A DNA stretch of 64,000 nucleotides. Origin: Streptomyces sp. NBC_00523. GTDB lineage: Bacteria; Actinomycetota; Actinomycetes; Streptomycetales; Streptomycetaceae. Positions 1 through 8,005 of this stretch are shown here, in pieces. The translations under genes and the position numbers were made by a program. Numbering within the stretch: position 1 is the first letter of the stretch; the number at the start of each line of letters is the position of its first letter. Location: the NCBI RefSeq assembly GCF_036346615.1, contig NZ_CP107836.1:3968001-4032000 (forward strand), read 5' to 3'. The notes under the pieces are model-generated. The model did no database searches, was not told the origin of the DNA, and was given only the letters and a program-made list of their open reading frames with translations.

Positions 1-1087
1 GCAGTACGGCGATCCGCAGCAGGGGTACCCAGCACAGGGCTACCCGCAGCAGGCGTACCCGGACCCCTCGGCCGGGCAGGCGGACCAGGGCGCCACGCAG
101 ACCTGGCAGGGGCAGACCTGGGACACGCAGTACCAGCCGACGGTGCAACGCACGGACGGCCCCGCGCAGCACGGGGCGCACGCCGCCCCCGTCGGCACCG
201 GCTCCTACCCGCTGCCGCCCGAGGTCCACGCGGAGCCCGTGGCGCCCGAGCCCGTGGCGCCCGTGCCGCCCGCCCCCGCCGCTTCCGGCGCCGAGGGGTA
301 CAGCGCGCCCACCACCCTCGGCAACGCCCGGATCACCGACGCGCAGCGCGCCCGGGCCGAGGGGCGTTCCCCGATCATCGCGCCGGGAATCCAGCCGGCC
401 GCGATCACCGCGGTGCTCGGGCTGCTGCTGGCGCTCGGCGCGGCGATCGGTTCGTACGCGCTGGCCGTGCCGCTGGTGCTGCTCCAGGCGGTGACGGCGG
501 CGGGCTGGTTCCGGCTGAACGGCATGTGGCCGGCCCGGCAGGGCATCGCGCTGGCGTTCGCCGGCGGCCTGGTCGCCGATGTGGCGCTGCTCGCGGCGGG
601 CCGGGAGAACGGTCCGGCGGCGATCATCGGCACGCTGGGCGTCTGGGTGCTGCTCACCGTGGTCCTCCAGCTGCGCAGCCGGGCCGGCGCCGACGAGCGG
701 ATGCAGGGCCTCATGGCCACCGTCGCCTCGGCCGCCCTCGCGGTGCTGGCGGCCGGCCACCTCGCGGCCGTCCCGGACGCCGTGACGGTGGGCGCGGTCG
801 CGGTGGCCGCCGCCGTGCTCGTACGGGCGCTTCCGCTGCCCGCGCCGGTGTCCGTGGTGGCCGCGCTGGCCGTCGCGGCGGGGGCGGGAGCGGTGGCGGG
901 GGGCTTCACGGACCTGGGTGCGAAGGGGGCGCTGCTGGGCCTCGCCGCCGGGGTCTGCGCGCTGATCGGGCTGCGGGTCGCGAGCTATGACTACCCGTCA
1001 CGCTTCGTGCACATGACGGCGGGTGTGGCCCTGCCGCTGACCGCGGCCGCGCCGGCCGTCTATGTGCTGGGCCGCGTGCTGACGTAG
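1..1087 (+). CDS. Integral membrane protein, 5' end outside window
   Basis: The reading frame is open from base 2, upstream of the first internal ATG at 143, so the gene begins before the window. The visible N-terminal part is low-complexity and rich in Gln, Gly, Tyr and Pro (repeats like QGYPQQAYP), then Pro/Ala/Val-rich, and looks cytoplasmic. From about base 390 onward there are several hydrophobic segments (for example AVLGLLLALGAAIGSYAL), about eight by eye, ending close to the C-terminus. No enzymatic motif is visible. Function unknown; the Pro/Gln-rich head joined to a membrane domain is common among actinobacterial envelope proteins. Confidence 0.8.
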   Translation, partial: QYGDPQQGYPAQGYPQQAYPDPSAGQADQGATQTWQGQTWDTQYQPTVQRTDGPAQHGAHAAPVGTGSYPLPPEVHAEPVAPEPVAPVPPAPAASGAEGYSAPTTLGNARITDAQRARAEGRSPIIAPGIQPAAITAVLGLLLALGAAIGSYALAVPLVLLQAVTAAGWFRLNGMWPARQGIALAFAGGLVADVALLAAGRENGPAAIIGTLGVWVLLTVVLQLRSRAGADERMQGLMATVASAALAVLAAGHLAAVPDAVTVGAVAVAAAVLVRALPLPAPVSVVAALAVAAGAGAVAGGFTDLGAKGALLGLAAGVCALIGLRVASYDYPSRFVHMTAGVALPLTAAAPAVYVLGRVLT

Positions 1088-1209
1088 TCCCGTACCGCTG
1101 GAATCCGTACCGTTCCATCCGCATGGCGAGGCCCTCCACGGGGAACCGTTGGGGGGCTTTCGCACGTCGATCACGCCGTACGGACGGCAGGGTGGGGGGA
1201 AGGACAGGC

Positions 1210-1899
1210 ATGCGTGCACTGCGAATATGGGTCATCGCCCTGGTGATCCTGGCGGCGTTGTTCGTGGCTGTGGACCGGGTGGCGGTGTACATCGCCGAGT
1301 CGCAGGCCGAGGACCGGGTGGAGATCCCGGGCGCGCGGATCGACTCCACCGACATCTCCGTCAAGGGCTTCCCGTTCCTCACCCAGCTCGCCGGCTCGGA
1401 GCTGGACGAGGTCGACGTGAAGATCACCGGCATCGGGACCCGCGCCGGGGGGCGCACGCTGCGGATCTCCACCTTGGACGCCGAGCTGCACGACGTGCGG
1501 CTGACCGACGGCTTCTCGGGCGCCGTCGCCGACCGCGCCACCGGGACGGTCGTCATCTCGTACGAGGACCTGACCAAGGCCGCCAGCGACGGCGTCAAGG
1601 TCGAGTACGGCGGCAGGAACAAGGTGAAGGTGACCGGGACGGTCAACGTCCTGGGACGCCCGATCTCGCGCAGCGTCCTGTCCACCGTCACGCTGCTCGA
1701 CGGCCACACCGTCCGCGTCCACGCGGACAAGGTGCCGGGTGAGGGCATTCCCGGCCTGGAGAAGCTGATCCGCGAGAAGACCGACTTCGAGCGCGAGGTC
1801 GGCGGGCTGCCGAACGGCCTGAAGCTGGAGAGGATCCAGCCGACCGAGGACGGTCTGGAGATATCGGGGACCGGCACCGACGTGCGGCTGGCGGGGTGA
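1210..1899 (+). CDS. LmeA-like phospholipid-binding protein (DUF2993)
   Basis: 229 residues. An N-terminal signal anchor (RALRIWVIALVILAALFVAV) leads into a DUF2993-type domain: AESQAEDRVEIP, then ISVKGFPFLTQLAGSELDEV, then alternating beta strands to the C-terminus. The family includes mycobacterial LmeA, a periplasmic lipid-binding protein linked to lipomannan; in Streptomyces the substrate is unknown. The ATG at 1210 is chosen because a G-rich ribosome site (GGGGGAAGGA) lies just upstream and translation from it begins at the signal anchor. An earlier in-frame start at 1123 would add a basic, non-conserved head. Confidence 0.8.
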   Translation: MRALRIWVIALVILAALFVAVDRVAVYIAESQAEDRVEIPGARIDSTDISVKGFPFLTQLAGSELDEVDVKITGIGTRAGGRTLRISTLDAELHDVRLTDGFSGAVADRATGTVVISYEDLTKAASDGVKVEYGGRNKVKVTGTVNVLGRPISRSVLSTVTLLDGHTVRVHADKVPGEGIPGLEKLIREKTDFEREVGGLPNGLKLERIQPTEDGLEISGTGTDVRLAG

Positions 1900-1971
1900 C
1901 CAGGCCCGCATGACCGGGTCCGCGCGCGGGCGGGGATGAGTGGCCCGGCCACATAGTGAGACGGACGGGTC

Positions 1972-1992
1972 CGGTCCGCAGATGGCGGACCG
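1972..1992 (+). terminator. Possible weak hairpin terminator
   Basis: CGGTCCGC, five-base loop, GCGGACCG: a perfect 8-bp hairpin about 75 bases after the DUF2993 stop and before the cysteine leader promoter. There is no T tract, as is usual in this genome. It could end the upstream transcript. Confidence 0.4.
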
Positions 1993-2083
1993 CCCGGGCG
2001 CCTCGCGCGACGGCGCCGGGCCGGTGTCGTAGCGGCAGCTGTTCCGTATTGCGGACGATCCTGTCTCAACATGCGACATGGCG

Positions 2084-2113
2084 GTGACATGTCCGCCCGT
2101 ACGTCCCTACGAT
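2084..2113 (+). promoter_or_regulatory. Housekeeping-type promoter of the cysteine leader transcript
   Basis: GTGACA at 2084-2089, an 18-base spacer and TACGAT at 2108-2113 fit a HrdB-type promoter. The expected start of transcription, about seven bases after the -10 box, coincides with the ATG at 2121, so the leader peptide would be translated from a leaderless mRNA. This is inference from spacing. Confidence 0.6.
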
Positions 2114-2120
2114 CGGTCCC

Positions 2121-2228
2121 ATGCAGTGCTCTATGGACGGCCTCCCTCGGGGTGGCCAGGCGGATCTCACGAAGCGGCGGGCAGTGGACCTGTGCCGCGT
2201 CGCCGCCATGCTCTGTCGCACTGTCTGA
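2121..2228 (+). CDS. Cysteine-containing leader peptide (attenuator)
   Basis: A 35-codon ORF ending RRAVDLCRVAAMLCRTV. The VDLCRV..LCR ending is typical of the small peptides annotated as putative leader peptide ahead of actinobacterial sulfur genes. Two Cys codons near the end (TGC, TGT) could stall ribosomes when cysteinyl-tRNA is short and so control the sulfurtransferase gene 155 bases downstream. ATG 2121 has no ribosome site but lies at the predicted transcription start; ATG 2133 in the same frame is the alternative. The known mycobacterial cysteine-responsive upstream ORFs support the role; here it is inferred. Confidence 0.7.
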   Translation: MQCSMDGLPRGGQADLTKRRAVDLCRVAAMLCRTV

Positions 2229-2383
2229 GCGGGACGCCCGGTTTCCCGCATTCCCAGGCCCTTCGACCGCACGTCGGGGCCATCGCGCATGCCGCCCGTG
2301 GATACGGGCCCGCGCCCCGCACATCCGCATCACGCACGACCCGTGCACCATCTCGCCGCAGACTGCCCCGGAGGAGAAACACA

Positions 2384-3229
2384 ATGAGCCGCAGTGACGT
2401 CCTGGTAGACGCCGACTGGGTCGAGGCCCACATCGACGACCCGCAGGTCGCCATCGTCGAGGTCGACGAGGACACCTCCGCGTACGAGAAGAACCACATC
2501 AAGAACGCGATCCGGATCGACTGGACCAAGGACCTCCAGGACCCGGTCCGCCGCGACTTCATCGACCAGGCCGGTTTCGAGGCGCTGCTGTCCGCCAAGG
2601 GCATCGGCAACGACACCACGGTCGTCCTCTACGGCGGCAACAACAACTGGTTCGCGTCCTACGCGTTCTGGTACTTCAAGCTCTACGGCCACCAGGACGT
2701 CCGCCTGCTCGACGGCGGCCGCAAGAAGTGGGAGCTCGACTCCCGCGACCTCGTGGACGGCGACCAGATCCCGTCCCGCCCGGCCACGCAGTACCAGGCC
2801 CAGCCGCAGGACGAGTCGATCCGCGCCTACCGCGACGACGTCGTGAAGGCCATCGGCACCCAGAACCTGGTCGACGTGCGCTCGCCCGACGAGTTCAGCG
2901 GCAAGCTGCTCGCCCCGGCGCACCTCCCGCAGGAGCAGTCGCAGCGCCCCGGCCACGTGCCGAGCGCCCGCAACATCCCGTGGTCGAAGAACGCCAACGA
3001 CGACGGCACCTTCAAGTCCGACGAAGAGCTCAAGGCGCTCTACGAGGGCGAGCAGGTCGACCTGTCGAAGGACACCATCGCGTACTGCCGCATCGGCGAG
3101 CGCTCCGCGCTCACCTGGTTCGTGCTGCACCAGCTGCTCGGCCAGGAGAACGTCAAGAACTACGACGGTTCGTGGACCGAGTACGGCTCCCTCGTCGGCG
3201 TCCCGATCGAGCTCGGCGCCAACAAGTAA
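2384..3229 (+). CDS. Thiosulfate sulfurtransferase (rhodanese)
   Basis: 281 residues, two rhodanese domains. The first (about 5-120) contains YGGNNNWFASYAFWY and LDGGRKKW; the second (about 150-275) holds the active-site loop CRIGERS, whose Cys takes the sulfane sulfur. It transfers sulfur from thiosulfate to thiol or cyanide acceptors in the cytosol. The start follows a strong GGAGGAG site. With the DUF1416 gene 47 bases downstream it matches the cysA2-sseC2 pair of Mycobacterium tuberculosis. The Cys leader peptide upstream suggests control by cysteine supply. Confidence 0.92.
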   Translation: MSRSDVLVDADWVEAHIDDPQVAIVEVDEDTSAYEKNHIKNAIRIDWTKDLQDPVRRDFIDQAGFEALLSAKGIGNDTTVVLYGGNNNWFASYAFWYFKLYGHQDVRLLDGGRKKWELDSRDLVDGDQIPSRPATQYQAQPQDESIRAYRDDVVKAIGTQNLVDVRSPDEFSGKLLAPAHLPQEQSQRPGHVPSARNIPWSKNANDDGTFKSDEELKALYEGEQVDLSKDTIAYCRIGERSALTWFVLHQLLGQENVKNYDGSWTEYGSLVGVPIELGANK

Positions 3230-3276
3230 TCCGTACGACCCGGACCTGCACGACCCCCGACCAGAAGGACTGAACC

Positions 3277-3564
3277 ATGTGTGGAGCAAAGGCCGGCGGC
3301 CCCGACGCTTCGACCATCAAGCCCGGTGAGACCACCATCCAGGGCAGCGTGACCCGCGACGGCGAGCCCGTCACCGGCTACGTCCGCCTGCTGGACTCGA
3401 CCGGCGAGTTCACCGCCGAGGTCCCGACCTCGGCGACCGGCCAGTTCCGCTTCTACGCGGCCGAGGGCACCTGGACCGTTCGCGCCCTCGTCCCCGGCGG
3501 CACCGCGGACCGCACGGTCGTCGCGCAGACCGGTGGCCTGGCCGAGGTGGCCATCGCGGTCTAG
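3277..3564 (+). CDS. DUF1416 protein, SseC-like
   Basis: 95 residues beginning MCGAKAGGPDAS, followed by a beta-rich carboxypeptidase-regulatory-like fold (GSVTRDGEPVTGYVRLLD, then TGQFRFYAAEGTWTVRAL). The N-terminal Cys at position 2 is conserved in the family as I recall it. It always accompanies the rhodanese gene in actinobacteria (SseC in M. tuberculosis), which points to a role in sulfur handling, but no activity is established. Confidence 0.85.
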   Translation: MCGAKAGGPDASTIKPGETTIQGSVTRDGEPVTGYVRLLDSTGEFTAEVPTSATGQFRFYAAEGTWTVRALVPGGTADRTVVAQTGGLAEVAIAV

Positions 3565-3594
3565 TACCGCTGTCGGCGACAGCCGATGACCGGC

Positions 3595-3651
3595 CGAAGG
3601 GCCGTACCCCAGGGGGTTTGGACGCTTGCCTGGCACGGGTACGGCCCTTCG
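3595..3651 (+). terminator. Hairpin terminator after the sulfur operon
   Basis: CGAAGGGCCGTACCC at 3595-3609 pairs perfectly over 15 bp with GGGTACGGCCCTTCG at 3637-3651. It lies 31 bases after the DUF1416 stop and closes the rhodanese operon. Confidence 0.8.
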
Positions 3652-3720
3652 TGCCGCCCGCGTGAAGTGCGGGTTCTCCCAGGACCGGCCGAGCAGGCCG
3701 ATCGGGCCTACGCTGGACTC

Positions 3721-4059
3721 ATGTACCGCCGACGCCGGCGCGCCTACTTCGTACTGATGGGCGTATGCCTCGTCCTCTTCGTCTCGGCCTGGGCCTTCGT
3801 GAGGCTCTGGTCGATGCCGGCCGCCATCGCGATGTGCGTGGTCGCGATGGTGATCCCGCCCGTCGCGGCGATGGTCGGCAACCGCAAAGGGCCCGAGGAC
3901 CGTTGGTGGGACGAGCCCGGCGGGCAGGAGCAGCGGCAGCAGCAGCCGTCGCCCCGTGACGCGAAGACCGGCAAGGACGGCGGCGCGACCGGGGCCACCG
4001 GCGATCCGGAGTCGGACGCGTGGTGGGACGAGCTGGACGGCCGGAAGCGGCGCGGCTGA
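3721..4059 (+). CDS. Small membrane protein, DUF3099
   Basis: 112 residues. A basic head (MYRRRRRAYF) precedes two adjacent membrane segments (about 9-28 and 33-51), followed by a polar tail carrying two WWDE motifs (RWWDEPGG and AWWDELDG) separated by a Gln/Lys/Gly-rich linker. It matches the actinobacterial DUF3099 family; function unknown. The tail would be cytoplasmic under the positive-inside rule. Confidence 0.8.
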   Translation: MYRRRRRAYFVLMGVCLVLFVSAWAFVRLWSMPAAIAMCVVAMVIPPVAAMVGNRKGPEDRWWDEPGGQEQRQQQPSPRDAKTGKDGGATGATGDPESDAWWDELDGRKRRG

Positions 4060-4068
4060 GCGGTCCGC

Positions 4069-4431
4069 TCAGTAGACGAGCGCCTGCACCCCGTCGGCCA
4101 TGATCTCGCTGACGAAGACCTGCGCCCCGGCGATCCTCACGCCCTCCAGGACGTCCTCCTCGGTGATGTCGCGCCGGGCCGCGCACTGCGTGCACAGCGT
4201 GATCCGGCCGCCCGCCTGGATGGACTCGATCAGGTCCGGCAGCGGTGCGGCGTGCGGCAGTTCGAACTCGGCGGCGCGGCCCGGCAGGGCGAACCACGCC
4301 GATTCCCCCGTCAGCCAGAGCGAAACCTCCACCCCGCTGGCGACGGCCACCGCCGCCACCGTGAACGCCTGCGAGCAGCGCTCGGCGGAGTCGGCACCTG
4401 CGGTCACCTTGATCACGAGCTTCTTCGGCAT
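4069..4431 (-). CDS. DsrE family protein
   Basis: 120 residues starting MPKKLVIKVTAG. The DsrE/DsrF-like fold is seen in the sequence GADSAERCSQAFTVAAVAVASG, then VSLWLTGESAWF, then TLCTQCAARR. The two Cys residues of TLCTQC sit where sulfur-carrier members of the family bind persulfide. A sulfur-relay role would suit the rhodanese locus nearby, but the partner is unknown. It is convergent with the DUF3099 gene, and the start at 4431 gives the conserved N-terminus. Confidence 0.8.
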   Translation of the reverse strand: MPKKLVIKVTAGADSAERCSQAFTVAAVAVASGVEVSLWLTGESAWFALPGRAAEFELPHAAPLPDLIESIQAGGRITLCTQCAARRDITEEDVLEGVRIAGAQVFVSEIMADGVQALVY

Positions 4432-4538
4432 ATACGGAACTGTAATCCTCGGCCGCACAACCCCACCCCGTACCTGTGGGTCAGTTGTGTGCGCGGATAC
4501 GGAATCCGTGCTTCAAGGTCTCGTGGGGGGGACCCATT

Positions 4539-5405
4539 TTGCATCCGAAAGACAGCGTTTCCGACGGGCAGCCCGAGCCGCCCGTCGATGCGGCCGAAGC
4601 GGCCGGGGCGGGGGAGCGGCCGGAGGCCGTCGTGCAGCCCGCAGTGCAGCCCGCAGTGGAGCCCGCCGCCGCCGTGAAGCGGCGCCCGCGCGGGTGTACG
4701 ACCCTGATCATCGCCGCCGCGGCCGTGCTCGGCATCGCCGGCGGCATCGCGACCGGTTACGGCGTCCAGGCCGACCGCGCCCCGACGCCGCTCGCCGCGC
4801 TCTCGCAGCCGGGTCTGGCATACCCGGCGAAGGCCCTGCCCACCGGCAAGGCGCCCGACCCGCTGCCGGCCTCGCAGGACCGCCGGGTCCGCACGGAGGG
4901 GGACCTGCGCAAGCTGATCGTGCCCCGGCCGAAGGGCTGGCAGGAGGACAAGGCCCTGACCGCCCTCACCCAGGACGGGTGGCTGGGGGCGGCGGACTAC
5001 GCCATGAACTTCGAGAACGAGGACTACATGTACGGCGACCTTCTCGACCAGGGACTCCGCCGCGTCGCGGGCACGTCCTGGAAGAAGGGGGAGTACCGCG
5101 CGGCCGACGTGTACCTGGTGCAGTTCCGCTCGGGCGCCGCGGCCGCCGCGCACGCCGAGGACCAGCGCTCGTACATGCCCGACGAGAAGGCCGCCGGTAA
5201 CGAGGGCACCGCCGTCAAGGGCAGCGCGGAGGGCCGCTACTACCTCTTCCCGGCCGAGCGCAAGGCCGGGTACCTGCCCTTCTACCAGGCCAGGGCGATC
5301 TTCAGCCGGGGCGACGTGATGGTCGACATCCACATCTACGACAGCGCTCCGATCAGCAAGAAGGACATCCGGACGCTGGCCGAGCGACAGCTGGAGCGCC
5401 TGTGA
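4539..5405 (+). CDS. Single-pass membrane protein, tandem paralog 1
   Basis: About 288 residues from a TTG start preceded by a G-rich site (GTGGGGGGGA); an upstream in-frame GTG at 4476 lacks one. Acidic, Pro/Ala-rich cytoplasmic head, one membrane segment (TLIIAAAAVLGIAGGIATGY), then an extracytoplasmic domain of about 210 residues with the motif DLRKLIVPRPKGWQED and later VYLVQFRSGAAAAAHAED. The next two genes share this layout and motif. It overlaps the next gene by four bases (GTGA), so the three form one operon. No recognised domain; function unknown. Confidence 0.75.
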   Translation: MHPKDSVSDGQPEPPVDAAEAAGAGERPEAVVQPAVQPAVEPAAAVKRRPRGCTTLIIAAAAVLGIAGGIATGYGVQADRAPTPLAALSQPGLAYPAKALPTGKAPDPLPASQDRRVRTEGDLRKLIVPRPKGWQEDKALTALTQDGWLGAADYAMNFENEDYMYGDLLDQGLRRVAGTSWKKGEYRAADVYLVQFRSGAAAAAHAEDQRSYMPDEKAAGNEGTAVKGSAEGRYYLFPAERKAGYLPFYQARAIFSRGDVMVDIHIYDSAPISKKDIRTLAERQLERL

Positions 5406-6223
5406 ACGACGACCACACCCCCGAGGCCGTTCCGCCGGTGAGCGACGACATCCCCTTCGCGGCGCCCGCTCCCGCGAGCAGGGGCAGGGCGCGCCGGGTG
5501 GTCCTCACGGTCCTCCCCGTCGTGCTGGTGCTCGCCGCGGTCGGCGGCGCCGCCGCGTACACGAAGGCCACCGTCGACGGCGCGGACCGCGCGGTCCCGA
5601 CGCAGCTGTGGCAGAAGCCCGCCCGTGAACCGGCCAAGGACCCCGCCGGGGACCTGGCGCGGGGCCGGGCCACCACCGAGCTCAGCAAGCTGCTGCTGCC
5701 CGTCCCGGCCGGCTACCGGCTCGGCCCGGACTCCGGCACGTACGGCAACGACGCCGAGGTCAGCGGCGCCGCGGCCACCGCCGAGATGAAGGACGGCGGG
5801 CGCGGCCTGTCGGGCCGGCAGCGGCGCGACTTCGAGAAGCGGATCGACAAGCTCCGCATCCAGGGCCTGGCGGTCCGCACCTACGCCTCGCACGACAACG
5901 ACCTGGTCATCGACACCCAGCTGGTCCGGATGAAGGACAAGAGGGCCGTCCGGGACCTCTACACCTTCCGGCACGAGCTCTTCGATAGCATCGACGTCCT
6001 GCGCGACGGCCCGAAGATCGCCGGCCACCCGAAGAACGCCTCCTGCTTCCTCGACCCGAAGGACGACGAGCGGCGGATCGAGGGCATGTTCTGCATGGCG
6101 TACGAGGGCGAGGTGATGGTCACCTTCTCGGCGTCGGGCATCGAGCCGTTCCGCAAGTCGGCCGTCGCCGAACTGGTGAAGGACCAGCTGAAGCACATCA
6201 CGTCCCCGGGGGAGTACGTATGA
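5402..6223 (+). CDS. Single-pass membrane protein, tandem paralog 2
   Basis: 273 residues, GTG start overlapping the previous stop. Cytoplasmic head, membrane segment VVLTVLPVVLVLAAVGGAAAY, then an outer domain with TELSKLLLPVPAGYRLGPDS, which aligns with the LxxLLxPxPxG motif of its neighbours. Unlike them it has two Cys residues (NASCFLD and GMFCMAY) that could form a disulfide outside the membrane. Function unknown. Confidence 0.75.
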   Translation: MNDDHTPEAVPPVSDDIPFAAPAPASRGRARRVVLTVLPVVLVLAAVGGAAAYTKATVDGADRAVPTQLWQKPAREPAKDPAGDLARGRATTELSKLLLPVPAGYRLGPDSGTYGNDAEVSGAAATAEMKDGGRGLSGRQRRDFEKRIDKLRIQGLAVRTYASHDNDLVIDTQLVRMKDKRAVRDLYTFRHELFDSIDVLRDGPKIAGHPKNASCFLDPKDDERRIEGMFCMAYEGEVMVTFSASGIEPFRKSAVAELVKDQLKHITSPGEYV

Positions 6224-7125
6224 CCGAGCAGACGGCCGCACCCGCGACCGGTCCGGAGCCCGAGGCGCCGGTCTCCGCCGCCCCCGAGCCCCCGCGGCTT
6301 CCGGAGCTCCCGGACCTTCCGCCCATGCCGCCCCTGCCCCCGGCCCCCGTGGCGCAGGGCCCCCGGCCGCCGCGCCGGGTGCTGCGGGCCGTGGCGCGGT
6401 GGACCGCCGCCGTGCTGGTGTTCGGCGCGGCCGGGGCGGGTACGGCGTACGGCATCACCTCGATGGAGCGCACCGACGTACCCGGTCTCGCCACCGAGGA
6501 CGACGGGCGCTGGGACTACCCCCGGCTCACCCTGCCCGCGCTCCCGGCGGACAAGCCGCGCCCCTACAGCGACGGCAACCCGTCCGAGATCCACCACGCG
6601 GACCTGCGCGAGCTGCTGCTGCCCGCCCCGGCCGGAGCCACGGTGGACAAGAAGCTCAAGGGCGGCTGGGTGAGCAACGCGCAGTTCGCCTCCGAGTTCG
6701 CCGAGGGCGGGCGCGCCGGGATCGGCGAGACCCTGCGCGAGGGCACCCTGCGGCACATCGCGGCCCGCGGCTGGACCATGCCCGACGGCACGTCGAACCG
6801 GATCTACCTGCTCCAGTTCAGCTCGGCGGACGACGCGGACGCGTACCGCGACGACCGCTTCATCGGGGCGTCGGCCGGGGACGACCTGCTCGGCGCGGAC
6901 GAGATGGAGCTCGACGAGAGCTGGAAGGGCGGCGGGAAGGTGGAGGCCACGGCCTCGTACGTGTTCAGCGAGCCGAAGCCCTACGGCGCCGCGCAGGTGC
7001 GGACGGGCTTCGTCATCGCGGGGGACACGCTCGCCGTGGTCGTCCAGTCCCGCAAGGGCGCTGCGGGGACGCCGGGCGTGCCGTTCCACCAGACGCTGAT
7101 CCTCCAGAACCAGCTGCTGGGCTGA
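6220..7125 (+). CDS. Single-pass membrane protein, tandem paralog 3
   Basis: 301 residues, ATG overlapping the previous stop (ATGA). Long Pro-rich head (PPRLPELPDLPPMPPLPP), membrane segment around residues 60-80, and an outer domain with DLRELLLPAPAGATVDKK and IYLLQFSSADDADAYRDD, closely resembling paralog 1. The shared motif order shows gene duplication within one operon. A transport, adhesion or sensing partner role is possible but not shown. Confidence 0.75.
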   Translation: MTEQTAAPATGPEPEAPVSAAPEPPRLPELPDLPPMPPLPPAPVAQGPRPPRRVLRAVARWTAAVLVFGAAGAGTAYGITSMERTDVPGLATEDDGRWDYPRLTLPALPADKPRPYSDGNPSEIHHADLRELLLPAPAGATVDKKLKGGWVSNAQFASEFAEGGRAGIGETLREGTLRHIAARGWTMPDGTSNRIYLLQFSSADDADAYRDDRFIGASAGDDLLGADEMELDESWKGGGKVEATASYVFSEPKPYGAAQVRTGFVIAGDTLAVVVQSRKGAAGTPGVPFHQTLILQNQLLG

Positions 7126-7225
7126 CCGGCCCCGGAACGGCGGGACCGGGCCCCACCTATTAGGCTGGGGCCCGGTCCTGTACTGCCCTGTACTGCCGCC
7201 AAACCGCTCGTCCGAGGAGCCCCCC

Positions 7226-7327
7226 GTGCTTGAGGCATTCTTCTCCGCCCTGCTGGTCCTGGTCTGCGTCGGCGTTCTCGCCTTCGCCGCCGTGACCGTG
7301 AAGAAGCTGTACCAGGGTCAGCGCTGA
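7226..7327 (+). CDS. 33-residue single-span membrane peptide
   Basis: GTG start with a good ribosome site (GAGGAG) seven bases before it. The peptide is almost entirely one membrane helix (FFSALLVLVCVGVLAFAAV) followed by a basic tail (KKLYQGQR). It lies between the paralog operon and nitrobindin, about 100 bases from the former and 57 from the latter. Codon third positions are GC-rich like real genes. Function unknown. Confidence 0.65.
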   Translation: MLEAFFSALLVLVCVGVLAFAAVTVKKLYQGQR

Positions 7328-7384
7328 CCACCTCCCCGTTCCCGGCGTTCCCGCCTCCCGCCTCACAGATCGACTGAGCCGCTC

Positions 7385-7957
7385 ATGATCGAGATCCCGT
7401 CCGACCTCCACCCGGACCTCGTCCCGCTGGCCTTCCTCCTGGGTAACTGGGTGGGCGCGGGAGTCTCCGACTTCCCGGGCGCCGAGAAGTGCAACTTCGG
7501 TCAGGAGGTCACGTTCCGCCACGACGGCCGTGACTTCCTGGAGTACACCTCGCACTCCTGGGTCCTCGACGCCGACGGCAACAAGTCCCGTCCGCTGGAG
7601 ACCGAGACCGGCTACTGGCGCATCGACAAGGACCGCAAGGTCGAGGTCGTCATGGCCCGCGACCAGGGCGTCATCGAGATCTGGTACGGCGAGCTGGCCG
7701 ACAAGAAGCCGCAGATCGACCTGGTCACCGACGCGGTGGCCCGTACCGCGGCCTCCGGCCCGTACAGCGGTGGCAAGCGGCTCTACGGCTATGTGAACAG
7801 CGACCTGATGTGGGTCGGCGAGAAGGCGACGCCCGAGGTCGAGCTGCGGCCGTACATGTCGGCGCACCTGAAGAAGACCGTCACGCCCGAGGAGGTCGAG
7901 GCGATGGCCAAGAGCCTCGGTGACCTGCCGGACGACGGGATCGCCTTCTTCAAGTAG
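7385..7957 (+). CDS. Nitrobindin family heme-binding protein
   Basis: 190 residues. The N-terminal motif LLGNWVGAG is the GxWxGxG signature of the FABP-like, 10-stranded nitrobindin barrel (formerly DUF1794), and the C-terminal strand YMSAHLKK carries the His that fits the proximal heme ligand in the family. Homologues bind ferric heme and can isomerise peroxynitrite. It is a cytosolic protein next to nur in the usual Streptomyces order; heme binding here is inferred. Confidence 0.88.
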   Translation: MIEIPSDLHPDLVPLAFLLGNWVGAGVSDFPGAEKCNFGQEVTFRHDGRDFLEYTSHSWVLDADGNKSRPLETETGYWRIDKDRKVEVVMARDQGVIEIWYGELADKKPQIDLVTDAVARTAASGPYSGGKRLYGYVNSDLMWVGEKATPEVELRPYMSAHLKKTVTPEEVEAMAKSLGDLPDDGIAFFK

Positions 7958-7992
7958 CCGCCGTTTCCGCCGAGTAGCCGTCCGCCCGGACC

Positions 7993-7998
7993 TACACT
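7993..7998 (+). promoter_or_regulatory. -10 box of nur, leaderless transcript
   Basis: TACACT at 7993-7998 is placed so that transcription would begin at or next to the GTG at 8006. No separate ribosome site exists there, so nur mRNA is probably leaderless. The -35 region is not clear. Confidence 0.45.
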
Positions 7999-8005
7999 GG
8001 GGGCT

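Noticed and set aside
205..909. Long ORF antisense to the first membrane protein gene, and many similar antisense ORFs across the window
   Set aside because: In GC-rich DNA the complementary frames stay open by chance. The amino acid mix (Ala, Arg, Pro, Ser) has no domain motifs.
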